From Chitinophagales bacterium (GTDB lineage: Bacteria; Bacteroidota; Bacteroidia; Chitinophagales; Chitinophagaceae), in assembly GCA_026931325.1 (NCBI GenBank), contig JAIXLO010000044.1, positions 1 through 64,000 of the forward strand: a stretch of 64,000 bases of DNA, in the 5' to 3' direction. Both the position numbers and the translations under genes were made by a program. Numbering within the stretch: the stretch's first letter is position 1; each line of letters starts with the position of its first letter. The notes below the pieces were generated by a model. It searched no databases. It worked only from the letters and a program-made list of their open reading frames with translations, and was not told the origin of the DNA. Below are positions 9,546-17,469 of this stretch, in pieces.

Positions 9546-11531
9546 ATGAAAAAAGTAATTTTATATCTCTGTACTATTTTTTGTATGCATTATTTGCATG
9601 CTCAAACTGGCTTTGTAAGAAGCTATGCTACTGGAAATTATATTTTTTGTGGTAAAGCATTACCTGAAAATTTTTATTACATCATTAGCAAAAAAAATAA
9701 TAATGAAAAAGATTTTAAAGTAATTGCAAGATTACACAAGCCACAAAATGAACAAGCTGTTCAAGCTGGATTACTAAGTATGCCACAAGCAATTATTGCT
9801 ATAACAAAATTTAATAACAATACCATCAACAATGCTTTTAACATTATTCAAAAAGCAAATAATACTGATTCATTGTATGGATATGCTTTAGATGTACGTT
9901 GGCAATATATTGCAGGATGTGGTTGGTTTGATGATAATATTGAAGAAGGAAACTATACTTATAAAATTCAAAAAACTTCAGACAATGGAAGTATTGAAAC
10001 TTTACAAGAAATACAACACTCATTTCCTTCATCACCATATAATGCCACTGCTACACCAGTAAGATTTAAGTCAGATGAAAATGGTATAGAAATTCATTAT
10101 AGTATTTCAGATTCTTTTCAAACTGCTGGAGTGAAAATATTACGTTCAAAATATTTAGAAAATAATTTTCAAGAAATTGATGTTAATACGATGTTCTCAA
10201 ATATTAATGGAAAAACCGTAGCTATTATAAATGACAAGAATATTGCTACAAATATTACATATAGCTATATAGCCATTCCTTATGATGCTTTAGGCAATAA
10301 AGGAAGATCTGATGATACTTTACATATTATTCATCAACCCCAAACTCAAAATATGGGATTATTTACAAATTTTAAAGTATTATCAGATGTCGCTACTCAG
10401 AGTAATAAAGTATATTGGAAATTTTCAACCAATTCATCTGTAATAAGTATAGATATATATAGAGCAAGTAGTTACGATGGTAATTATATTAGAATAGGCA
10501 GTGCTATACCTTCTGATACTGTTTTTATTGACAATGCAAAATTAGAACCTACAGTTACTTATTATTATTATGCTATTGCTAATCTTGTTTATGGAAAAAG
10601 TTTTCCATCTGCACGAACACCTGTTATTCTTCAAGGAAAAAATATAAATTTACTTCCTCCTCAAAATGTTAATGCATATCGTTTAGGAAATATTGTTACA
10701 ATTGAATTTGAAAATACAGAACCTGATACCAAAGCATTTAATATATATAGAGCAAAAGGATATACTGGCCAATTAATACAACTTGCAACTTTTATAAATG
10801 ATAAAGGAAATAATATAATCTCTTATACCGATACACTACCATTTTCTTCTAAACCAGAAGTTTATTCTTATGCACTAACTGATGTAAATAGTAGCTATAA
10901 TATTAGCCCATTTAGTGAAAGAGTAGTTATACAAACTTCTGGTGAATTACCAATAGTTTACAATGTAAATGCAAGAATGGTTAATAAACAAATTTTAATT
11001 AGTTGGCAAAATGTTGTATCATTAAATAGTGCTGTTAGCTTTTATACAATTTTTAGAGCAAGTGTAAATGAAAATAATAATAAAAACATTTCAGAATATA
11101 AACAAATTGGCACTGTAACCTATAATGAAAATTCTTTTATTGATACTGCTTATAACGAAGGACAAACTTATTTATATACCATTAAAACTATTGGTTTACA
11201 AAAAGAAGATGTTAGTAGCCCAAGCCTACCTGCTCAAATATTTGTAGAAGAGAGTACACCTATAACACCTGCAGAAATACTTGTTTTTAAAAGCGGTAAT
11301 AATGCTATTTTAAAATGGTATACACCACAAAATATTGATTATACTAGTATTAAAGTGTATAGAGCAGTAAAAGGTAAAGAAGCACAACTAATAAAAGAAT
11401 TACCTGGCAATGCTACATCTTTTGAAGATGAAAATTTAACCAAAGGGAATACCTATTTTTATTACTTAGTATGTATAGTAAATAATAAAAGTAGTAAGCC
11501 AACAGATGCAGTTTCTGTTAGTATTAAATAG
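9546..11531 (+). CDS. Exported fibronectin type III-like repeat protein
   Basis: The protein (661 aa) begins MKKVILYLCTIFCMHYLHAQ, a signal peptide cleaved after A-Q. An N-terminal unit of about 150 residues with C-G-K and A-G-C-G-W-F motifs is followed by four or five beta-sandwich repeats carrying the FN3-like signature Y-Y-Y-x-A/Y-x-A and I-x-I-Y-R-A-x (for example ISIDIYRAS, AFNIYRAKG, YTIFRAS, SIKVYRAV). It ends after the last repeat without a T9SS sorting domain or a lipobox. It starts 12 bases after the giant protein gene, so it is the third member of the same putative operon and may be a partner that binds or displays the giant protein. That partnership is inference. Confidence 0.7.
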   Translation: MKKVILYLCTIFCMHYLHAQTGFVRSYATGNYIFCGKALPENFYYIISKKNNNEKDFKVIARLHKPQNEQAVQAGLLSMPQAIIAITKFNNNTINNAFNIIQKANNTDSLYGYALDVRWQYIAGCGWFDDNIEEGNYTYKIQKTSDNGSIETLQEIQHSFPSSPYNATATPVRFKSDENGIEIHYSISDSFQTAGVKILRSKYLENNFQEIDVNTMFSNINGKTVAIINDKNIATNITYSYIAIPYDALGNKGRSDDTLHIIHQPQTQNMGLFTNFKVLSDVATQSNKVYWKFSTNSSVISIDIYRASSYDGNYIRIGSAIPSDTVFIDNAKLEPTVTYYYYAIANLVYGKSFPSARTPVILQGKNINLLPPQNVNAYRLGNIVTIEFENTEPDTKAFNIYRAKGYTGQLIQLATFINDKGNNIISYTDTLPFSSKPEVYSYALTDVNSSYNISPFSERVVIQTSGELPIVYNVNARMVNKQILISWQNVVSLNSAVSFYTIFRASVNENNNKNISEYKQIGTVTYNENSFIDTAYNEGQTYLYTIKTIGLQKEDVSSPSLPAQIFVEESTPITPAEILVFKSGNNAILKWYTPQNIDYTSIKVYRAVKGKEAQLIKELPGNATSFEDENLTKGNTYFYYLVCIVNNKSSKPTDAVSVSIK

Positions 11532-11877
11532 TATTTAACTTTATTCCAGATATCTCATTAGGCATATAAATTAGTCATAGTATTACTAAGGTTGTTTGTG
11601 ATTCTATCGCTTAATTTTAGCTAAAATAATTTACCTCTTTTTAAAAGTTTAGGGTACTTAATATTTAAACTACAAAATAGTTATTGTATTTACCAAATAG
11701 TTATATAGATTTTATATAGTTTTATTGAGCTATCAACTTTACTTCTGGTTTAGCAAACTATTTCGTATGCTAATACTTATTTTTGCAAACTTTATAAATG
11801 TTGCATAAAGTACAGAAAGTACAAGAGTGCGACGCAACGAGTGTTTAATAGTAATTCAAAAGACGATAATATAAAAA
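11532..11877. other. Intergenic region upstream of metG
   Basis: This 346-base gap is AT-rich and has no convincing gene. It contains a TAnnTTTG promoter box (11778-11785) and, at about 11825-11842, a locally G+C-rich stretch (GAGTGCGACGCAACGAG) whose GCAAC can pair with GTTGC at 11810-11814. No terminator for the upstream cluster is obvious. Confidence 0.5.
11778..11785 (+). promoter_or_regulatory. Candidate -7 box for metG
   Basis: TATTTTTG matches the Bacteroidota -7 consensus TAnnTTTG and lies about 93 bases before the metG ATG. No good TTTG -33 element stands at the expected distance, so this is a partial match only. Confidence 0.3.
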
Positions 11878-13998
11878 ATGAATAACCCAAAAAGATATTT
11901 AATTACAAGTGCATTGCCTTATGCAAATGGATTAAAACATATTGGACATTTGGCTGGTGCATATTTGCCTGCTGATATTTATACAAGATATTTGAAAGCT
12001 CAAAAACGTGATGTGGTTTTTGTTTGTGGAAGCGATGAACATGGTACTGCTATTCCTATTCAAGCAATGAAGGAAGGCACAACACCACAAGCAATTATTG
12101 ATAAATATCATCCTATCATTGAACAAAATTTTAGAGATTTAGGAATTGCATTTGATATTTATCATAGAACATCTGCTCCAATACATCATACAACTGCACA
12201 AGAGTTTTTTACTGTTTTAAATAATCATGGAGATTTAGAAATTAAAGAAAGTGAACAATATTATGATGAAGATGCTAAAACATTTTTAGCAGATAGATTT
12301 ATTAAAGGCACTTGCCCAAACTGCAAGTATGATAATGCTTTTGGCGATCAATGTGAAAGATGTGGCAAAAGTTTAAGCCCTGAAGAACTGATAAACCCAA
12401 TATCAACATTAAGTGGTAAACCTCCCATTAAAAAATTAACTAAGCATTGGTATTTACCTTTGAATAAACATGAAGATTTTTTACGTGAGTGGGTATTGAA
12501 AAATCATAAAGATGATTGGCGTGCTAATGTTGTTGGACAAGTGAAAAGCTGGATTGATATGGGTTTGCAGCCAAGAGCTGTTACAAGAGATTTGGATTGG
12601 GGAGTACAAGTTAAGACAATGGTCAATGACCAATGGTCAGTGGTTGAGGGAAAAGTATTGTATGTTTGGTTTGATGCACCTATTGGATATATTTCTGCTA
12701 CAAAGCAATGGGCTTTAGATAATGGTAAAGATTGGCAACCTTATTGGTACGATAAAGACACAAAGCTTGTTCATTTTATTGGGAAAGATAATATTGTTTT
12801 TCATGCAATGATTTTTCCAATAATGTTAAAGTTGCATGGAAATATTTTGCCTGATAATGTACCAAGCAATGAGTTTATGAATTTAGAAGGAGATAAGATG
12901 AGTACCAGCAGAGGTTGGAGTATTGAAATGGATGAATACATAAACGATTGGATAAAAAAAGAAAATGGTGGAGAAAGTATGGCAGATGTTTTGCGATATT
13001 ATTTAACTGCTATTGCACCAGAAACAAAAGATAGTGAATTTACATGGAAAGGTTTTCAAGAGGCTAATAATAGTGAATTAGTAAGCATTTTAGGCAATTA
13101 CGTTAATAGAACTTTTGTTTTGATGCATAAATTATGTGGAGGAAAAGTGCCTACATTTCATAATGAAATAATAGATGAAACTGATAAGCAATTAATTACA
13201 GATATTTTAAATACAAAACTAAAAGTTGAACAATTAATAGAAGGATATAAATTTAGAGAAGCTCAGTTTGAAGTAATTGATTTAGCAAGAAAAGCAAATC
13301 AATATATGCAAAAAAAAGAGCCCTGGATTGTAGCAAAACAATTAACTGAAAATCCTAATGCTCAAAAATTAATTGATAATTGTTTGTATTTGTGTTTACA
13401 ACTTACAGCAAATTTGGCAATTTTAATAAATCCATTTTTACCATTTACTGCAAAAAAAATGTTGCACATGATGAAGGTTGTAGATAGAATGTTAGATTGG
13501 AAAAACGCAGGCAGTTTGAAGTTATTAAGTGTAGGATATAGTTTAAGAGAACCACAATTATTGTTTAGAAAAATTGAAGATGAAGAAATAAATTTTCAAA
13601 TAGAAAAACTAAAAAATAAAAGTCTAAAAACTAAAGTGGAAAAAATAAAATCAGAAACTCCAGATTTAAAACCTGAAATTCAGTTTGAAGATTTTTCTAA
13701 AATAGATTTAAGAATAGGTACAATTATTTCTGCTGAAAAAGTGGAGAAAGCTGATAAACTTTTAAAACTAGAAATTGATTTAGGTTTTGAAAAAAGAACC
13801 ATTGTTTCTGGCATTGCATTACATTATAAGCCAGAAGAAATTATTGGCAAGCAAGTAACTGTTGTTTGCAATCTTGCACCTCGTAAAATGCGTGGTATAG
13901 AAAGTAATGGAATGATTTTAATGGCAGAAGATAAAGCTGGTAAATTATATTTTGTAAATCCTGATAATACTATTGATTCAGGAAGTACAGTAAGTTAA
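11878..13998 (+). CDS. metG: Methionine--tRNA ligase
   Basis: This 706-aa class I aminoacyl-tRNA synthetase charges initiator and elongator tRNA-Met. The signature HIGH is at residues 21-24 (LKHIGHL) and the KMSKS loop appears as KMSTS at 340-344. A zinc knuckle is formed by C146-x2-C149 and C159-x2-C162. Residues about 605-706 are the Trbp111-like OB-fold tRNA-binding domain (FSKIDLRIGTI, GIESNGMIL) that dimerises the enzyme. The length matches bacterial MetG with this C-terminal extension. Between WGVQV and EGKVLYVWFDAP it has a segment, KTMVNDQWSVV, that seems a few residues longer than I expect and is encoded by a small palindromic repeat (see findings). It is followed by convergent genes. 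Confidence 0.97.
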   Translation: MNNPKRYLITSALPYANGLKHIGHLAGAYLPADIYTRYLKAQKRDVVFVCGSDEHGTAIPIQAMKEGTTPQAIIDKYHPIIEQNFRDLGIAFDIYHRTSAPIHHTTAQEFFTVLNNHGDLEIKESEQYYDEDAKTFLADRFIKGTCPNCKYDNAFGDQCERCGKSLSPEELINPISTLSGKPPIKKLTKHWYLPLNKHEDFLREWVLKNHKDDWRANVVGQVKSWIDMGLQPRAVTRDLDWGVQVKTMVNDQWSVVEGKVLYVWFDAPIGYISATKQWALDNGKDWQPYWYDKDTKLVHFIGKDNIVFHAMIFPIMLKLHGNILPDNVPSNEFMNLEGDKMSTSRGWSIEMDEYINDWIKKENGGESMADVLRYYLTAIAPETKDSEFTWKGFQEANNSELVSILGNYVNRTFVLMHKLCGGKVPTFHNEIIDETDKQLITDILNTKLKVEQLIEGYKFREAQFEVIDLARKANQYMQKKEPWIVAKQLTENPNAQKLIDNCLYLCLQLTANLAILINPFLPFTAKKMLHMMKVVDRMLDWKNAGSLKLLSVGYSLREPQLLFRKIEDEEINFQIEKLKNKSLKTKVEKIKSETPDLKPEIQFEDFSKIDLRIGTIISAEKVEKADKLLKLEIDLGFEKRTIVSGIALHYKPEEIIGKQVTVVCNLAPRKMRGIESNGMILMAEDKAGKLYFVNPDNTIDSGSTVS

Positions 13999-14023
13999 AG
14001 AAATAAATTTTGTAGTAAAGAAA

Positions 14024-14878
14024 TTATCTATCCTTACCAACAAATATTTTATTTCTTTCTTTTAGTTTATCGTTTTCGTAAAGTTCAAAAAAGTACCAAC
14101 CAGCACTCTTAAAATTAGATTTATCTAAAATTAAATCTGCTTCTTTTACATGCTTTATAGTAAACACTTGTTCATTTCTTTCGTTATAAAAAATTATTTT
14201 ATAACGATTTTGTTTTGCTAAAGGAAGCATAATACGAATAAAGCCTTTATCATTTGTAAAAATATAGGAGGAAGCTTTCCAAACTGGTTTTGGTATAAAT
14301 GTTTTAATAATTACTTCGTCATCATATTCAGTGTTTTGGATAGTATCTTTTGTATATTTAATTATAGAATCTCTGTAACGTTTAAATTCTTTGTATTGAA
14401 TTACATTTATTAAAGTATCTCTATTATTTCTGTAAACTTTTATTTCTCTTTTAGCTTCTTTGTCTTTATTATTATTATCATTTGTTTCATCATCTACATC
14501 AGTAATTCTTGTTATTTTAATAGGTGTATAATTTTGAGGAGATTTTGAAGAAGTAAAAAAATATTCTCCACCTTCAAAAACATAGTGCACTCTGTAATAT
14601 ACTTTATAGCCAATAGGTACATTATTATCTACAAAACCATTTTGTGGAAGCCAAGGAGATATAGAAGAAAAAATACTACGAAAATATTTTGTACTATCAA
14701 ACGAACGTTGCACAATCATTTGTACAACTTTGTTATAAGGATTTACCCAGCTTACTTGCACTTTTCCTTTAGCTAATTCTCTTACTGTAAAATTTGGTAA
14801 AGTATCTTGTGCATTTAAATGATAGATACTTAATACTAAAACAAAAACTAAACAACAAATCCAAATTCTTTTTATCAT
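14024..14878 (-). CDS. Exported FN3-like protein, unknown function
   Basis: Translation from the ATG at 14878 gives a 284-aa protein starting MIKRIWICCLVFVLVLSIYH with a signal peptide ending L-N-A-Q-D. Longer starts (to 14917) would overlap the upstream deaminase gene and bury the signal peptide, so I chose 14878. The N-terminal 100 residues look like one FN3-type sandwich (V-Q-V-S-W-V-N-P-Y, Y-K-V-Y-Y-R-V-H). A charged linker (DDETNDNNNKDKEAKRE) follows, and the C-terminal half is another beta domain (W-Y-F-F-E-L-Y-E-N). CAAAGATA at 14885-14892 is a TATCTTTG -7 box on this strand, which would give a nearly leaderless mRNA. No specific family recognised. It is convergent with metG. Confidence 0.6.
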   Translation of the reverse strand: MIKRIWICCLVFVLVLSIYHLNAQDTLPNFTVRELAKGKVQVSWVNPYNKVVQMIVQRSFDSTKYFRSIFSSISPWLPQNGFVDNNVPIGYKVYYRVHYVFEGGEYFFTSSKSPQNYTPIKITRITDVDDETNDNNNKDKEAKREIKVYRNNRDTLINVIQYKEFKRYRDSIIKYTKDTIQNTEYDDEVIIKTFIPKPVWKASSYIFTNDKGFIRIMLPLAKQNRYKIIFYNERNEQVFTIKHVKEADLILDKSNFKSAGWYFFELYENDKLKERNKIFVGKDR

Positions 14879-14907
14879 AATTTTCAAAGATAATAGTCCA
14901 TATATTA

Positions 14908-15810
14908 TTAAAAACATAAAGTGTGTTGAGGTAAAGACAAATTGCCTTGTAATCCACCACTGTGAATAATTAATACTTTATCATCAACTTTAAAATAGTT
15001 GGAAGAGCATAAATCTTTTACTGCATAAAATAGTTTTGAAGTATAAACAATATCAGATGGGAGTTTTTCTTTTCTGTATAATTCATTCATCCAAGTAATT
15101 AAATTTTGAGGATGTTTTGCATATCCTCCAAAATGATAGTTATGTAAAACAGTAAATTGTTTTGTACAATTTATTGAGTGAAGTAATTTATTAATATCGT
15201 TATCTAAACTATTATTGTTTTTAAATACACTAATACCAATAACTTTTTGATGTGGTTTTCCTGCACTAACCAAACCAGCAAGCATTGTACCTGTGCCACA
15301 AGCAGCCATTATGTGAGTATATTTTTCTGCGTTTAATAATTGTAACATATCTGCAGCACCTTGCATACCTTTAGTGCCATAACCACCATCATGCACCCAA
15401 TAAATATTATTATCAAAACGCTGTTTAATGCTTGCTTTTTCTTTAAATAATGTTCTGTTTACAAAATGCAATTCCATACCATAATTACTTGCTTCTTGTA
15501 ATGTGTGAGATAAAAACTTTGTTGCTTCGCCTCTGATAATTCCTATACTTTTTAAACCCATTTTTTTACAGGCAAATGCAGTTGCTACAATATGATTGCT
15601 AAATGCACCACCATAAGTTGCTAATGTATTTTGTTGTTTCTGTAAACAATCTTCTATATAATATTTTAATTTAAACCATTTATTGCCACTAACTATATTA
15701 TGTAAAGTATCAACTCTTAAAACATCTACCTCAATATCATTAAATAAATTTGAGGTTAATTTTTGAACAGGAATTTTTGTTGTAGAAAGTTGAGATTGAA
15801 ATGTACTCAC
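14908..15810 (-). CDS. PLP-dependent ACC deaminase / D-cysteine desulfhydrase family enzyme
   Basis: The 300-aa protein has the hallmarks of the ACC deaminase/D-cysteine desulfhydrase branch of fold-type II PLP enzymes: S-G-N-K-W-F-K-L-K-Y at residues 41-50 with the candidate Schiff-base lysine K44, Y-G-G-A-F-S-N-H for substrate and cofactor binding, and A-A-C-G-T-G-T-M-L-A-G as the phosphate-binding loop. Family members cleave 1-aminocyclopropane-1-carboxylate or D-cysteine; Bacteroidota copies are usually annotated only to family level and the substrate cannot be told here. It lies 29 bases upstream of the FN3-like gene and may be co-transcribed with it. Confidence 0.85.
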   Translation of the reverse strand: MSTFQSQLSTTKIPVQKLTSNLFNDIEVDVLRVDTLHNIVSGNKWFKLKYYIEDCLQKQQNTLATYGGAFSNHIVATAFACKKMGLKSIGIIRGEATKFLSHTLQEASNYGMELHFVNRTLFKEKASIKQRFDNNIYWVHDGGYGTKGMQGAADMLQLLNAEKYTHIMAACGTGTMLAGLVSAGKPHQKVIGISVFKNNNSLDNDINKLLHSINCTKQFTVLHNYHFGGYAKHPQNLITWMNELYRKEKLPSDIVYTSKLFYAVKDLCSSNYFKVDDKVLIIHSGGLQGNLSLPQHTLCF

Positions 15811-15874
15811 TATTATAAAAATTAAAATTGCAAAATACTTTTAGCAATTTTTAAAAAGATTTTATAAAGAAAAA

Positions 15875-16534
15875 TTATTCTAAAAGTTTATTACGCATGG
15901 CATACATTATTAAACCAGCAATCGTTTTTACACCTGCTTTTTGTTTCATCGTTTGACGAATTGTTTCAATAGTTCTTGGGCTTAAAAAAACTTCTTTAGA
16001 AATTTCTTCAGTTATTTTATCTTCACTGATAAGCTTTATAATTCTTAGTTCTTTTTCATTAAACTTTGCAGGTGAAGGATAAAAACGTCTTACAGTTTTT
16101 TTATGTTGTAGTTTAAGTAGTACAGCAGAATTAACCAAGTCATTGAAATAAAAATCTTCATTCATGCAGGTTAATATTGCTTGATAAATTTCTTCTGGGT
16201 CTGTTGTTTTAGATAAATAAGCATTGGCACCCATTTCCATCATTTTAGTAATAATTTCTTGGTCATCATACATGCTTAAAACAATAATTTTTAAATTCTC
16301 ATATTCATGCCTTATTAATTTTATTGCTTCTATACCATCCATTTCTGGCATTCTAATATCCATCAATAACACATCTGGTTCTTTAATTTTCAGTTTATGT
16401 GTCATGTCTTTACCATCTTCAGCTTCCCATAATACTTTTATATACTCTTTATCTTTTAAAGTATTTCTTAAGCCGTCTCTAAAAATTTTATGATCATCAG
16501 CAATAGCTAACTTAATATTTTTTTCTGTTGTCAT
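15875..16534 (-). CDS. NarL/LuxR-family response regulator
   Basis: The 219-aa protein has an N-terminal receiver domain with the acidic pair in IADDH (D13, D14), phospho-acceptor D59 in D-V-L-L-M-D-I-R-M-P, and the conserved lysine in Y-L-S-K-T. After a linker the C-terminal part is a LuxR-type helix-turn-helix (FNEKELRIIKLISEDK; SPRTIETIR). Such regulators pair with HisKA_3 kinases; one is encoded at 18172-19014 on the opposite strand, with two genes between. I infer but cannot prove that they form a pair. The region upstream of this gene holds two inverted repeats that could be operators. Confidence 0.92.
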   Translation of the reverse strand: MTTEKNIKLAIADDHKIFRDGLRNTLKDKEYIKVLWEAEDGKDMTHKLKIKEPDVLLMDIRMPEMDGIEAIKLIRHEYENLKIIVLSMYDDQEIITKMMEMGANAYLSKTTDPEEIYQAILTCMNEDFYFNDLVNSAVLLKLQHKKTVRRFYPSPAKFNEKELRIIKLISEDKITEEISKEVFLSPRTIETIRQTMKQKAGVKTIAGLIMYAMRNKLLE

Positions 16535-16617
16535 AATGGGTTAGAATATTTGAAGATTTTATTTTTTTTATTCAATACCTATAAAGGTTATTAATGAAAA
16601 TTTAGCAAAGGCAAAAG

Positions 16618-16626
16618 TTATCCACA
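16618..16626 (+). promoter_or_regulatory. DnaA-box 9-mer
   Basis: Exact TTATCCACA, the high-affinity DnaA-binding consensus, in an AT-rich intergenic setting and inverted relative to the copy at 16842. Confidence 0.45.
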
Positions 16627-16667
16627 ATTTATTGTTACACTTAATGCTTTAGTAGTTTTTCTATGCA

Positions 16668-16692
16668 CATTTACGATGGTTTATCGTAAATG
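16668..16692. repeat. Inverted repeat, possible operator
   Basis: CATTTACGAT (16668-16677) and ATCGTAAATG (16683-16692) form a perfect 10-bp inverted repeat around GGTTT. There is no following T run, so it is more likely a protein-binding site than a terminator. It lies about 135 bases upstream of the response-regulator start. Confidence 0.5.
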
Positions 16693-16706
16693 CACTAACT
16701 TAGATT

Positions 16707-16722
16707 AACGTAAAAATACGTT
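16707..16722. repeat. Short inverted repeat sharing the TACG core
   Basis: AACGTA (16707-16712) and TACGTT (16717-16722) flank AAAA. The CGTA/TACG core is the same as in the neighbouring 16668-16692 repeat, suggesting two related binding sites. Confidence 0.4.
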
Positions 16723-16841
16723 CCAAAATTAGGAAAAATACTATTCGTTATTTATTTTTTTTGTTGTTAAAATTCTTTATAACCCTTATTAGGCTTGAAT
16801 TATATCAAATTTAGCATGAAAAGTAAATACATAAGTACCGT

Positions 16842-16850
16842 TGTGGATAA
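16842..16850 (-). promoter_or_regulatory. DnaA-box 9-mer (reverse orientation)
   Basis: TGTGGATAA is the exact reverse complement of TTATCCACA. It lies 68 bases before the start of the gene at 16918. Confidence 0.45.
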
Positions 16851-16917
16851 GTATTTTTTGAAGCAAGTTTAATTTCTAATCAAATTTTTAAACACCCCCA
16901 AATTAAAATTTCTAACT

Positions 16918-17325
16918 ATGGCAAAAGAATTAATTGTAGTAAAAGGACGTGTAATTGAACAAAATCGTTCTTTTTCACCAGAAGTAGGTGAAGATATTGG
17001 CTACGAACTTGGAGCAAAAATGATTCAGCGTTGGCATAAAGAAAATCCTGATGATGTTTTAGCTTCATTTACTGGACGAAATATTATTGAAAGCATTTTA
17101 GCTCAACCAGGTTGCACAGGTATTAGAATGTTTAATGCTATAAATGATTTAGGTATTAAACAACTTGTTTTAGTTGGAGTTGATAAAGATGGTAATAATA
17201 TTTTAAACTATACAACCATTGGCGACAATGGAGAGTTAATTAATAATAAAGGTATTGTTGCTGATAGAAGTGGACTTTGCCCACCTTCTTGTGGAAGAGA
17301 TACACAATTAGACTGGTTTGCTTAA
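16918..17325 (+). CDS. Small conserved-looking hypothetical protein
   Basis: This 135-aa soluble protein starts MAKELIVVKGRVIEQNRSFS and has no signal peptide or membrane helix. Cysteines are at C66 (QPGCTG), C121 and C125 (LCPPSCGRD), the last two forming a C-x3-C pair near the C-terminus that could bind metal or act in redox; that is inference. Central strands (KQLVLVGVDKDGN) suggest an alpha/beta fold. I do not recognise the family. It is preceded by the DnaA-box region and followed by a hairpin terminator, so it is probably monocistronic. Confidence 0.7.
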   Translation: MAKELIVVKGRVIEQNRSFSPEVGEDIGYELGAKMIQRWHKENPDDVLASFTGRNIIESILAQPGCTGIRMFNAINDLGIKQLVLVGVDKDGNNILNYTTIGDNGELINNKGIVADRSGLCPPSCGRDTQLDWFA

Positions 17326-17346
17326 TGTGTATGATTGCTTACAAGT

Positions 17347-17374
17347 AAAGTTTTGTCTTTTCAAAACTTTTATT
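17347..17374 (+). terminator. Hairpin terminator after the 135-aa gene
   Basis: AAAGTTTTG (17347-17355) pairs with CAAAACTTT (17362-17370) around TCTTTT and is followed by TATT. It lies 22 bases after the stop codon at 17325. Confidence 0.5.
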
Positions 17375-17375
17375 G

Positions 17376-17400
17376 ATTTAGTTTAATTCTTAAACTAAAT
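17376..17400. repeat. Perfect 11-bp inverted repeat
   Basis: ATTTAGTTTAA (17376-17386) and TTAAACTAAAT (17390-17400) surround TTC. It follows directly after the terminator hairpin and 70 bases before the next gene. No T run follows, so it may be a binding site or a second terminator element. Confidence 0.45.
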
Positions 17401-17448
17401 GATTGATATTTAATATTTGAAGTTTTATTTTTAGCAAACAAAATTCAT

Positions 17449-17456
17449 TAATTTTG
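17449..17456 (+). promoter_or_regulatory. Candidate -7 box for the membrane protein/kinase pair
   Basis: TAATTTTG fits TAnnTTTG and ends 13 bases before the GTG start at 17470, which would imply a very short leader. A TTTA 21 bases upstream is a weak -33 candidate. Confidence 0.3.
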
Positions 17457-17469
17457 AAAAAATGTTTGC

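Larger units (their letters stand above)
16535..16917. other. Divergent intergenic region with paired DnaA boxes; candidate origin or DnaA-regulated promoter
   Basis: This 383-base very AT-rich gap lies between the minus-strand response regulator and the plus-strand gene at 16918. It contains two perfect DnaA-box 9-mers in inverted orientation, TTATCCACA at 16618-16626 and TGTGGATAA at 16842-16850, and two inverted repeats between them (16668-16692, 16707-16722). These are ingredients of a replication origin or of a DnaA-responsive control region. Only two boxes were found, no dnaA gene is adjacent, and no skew analysis was possible, so the origin reading is tentative. Confidence 0.35.
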
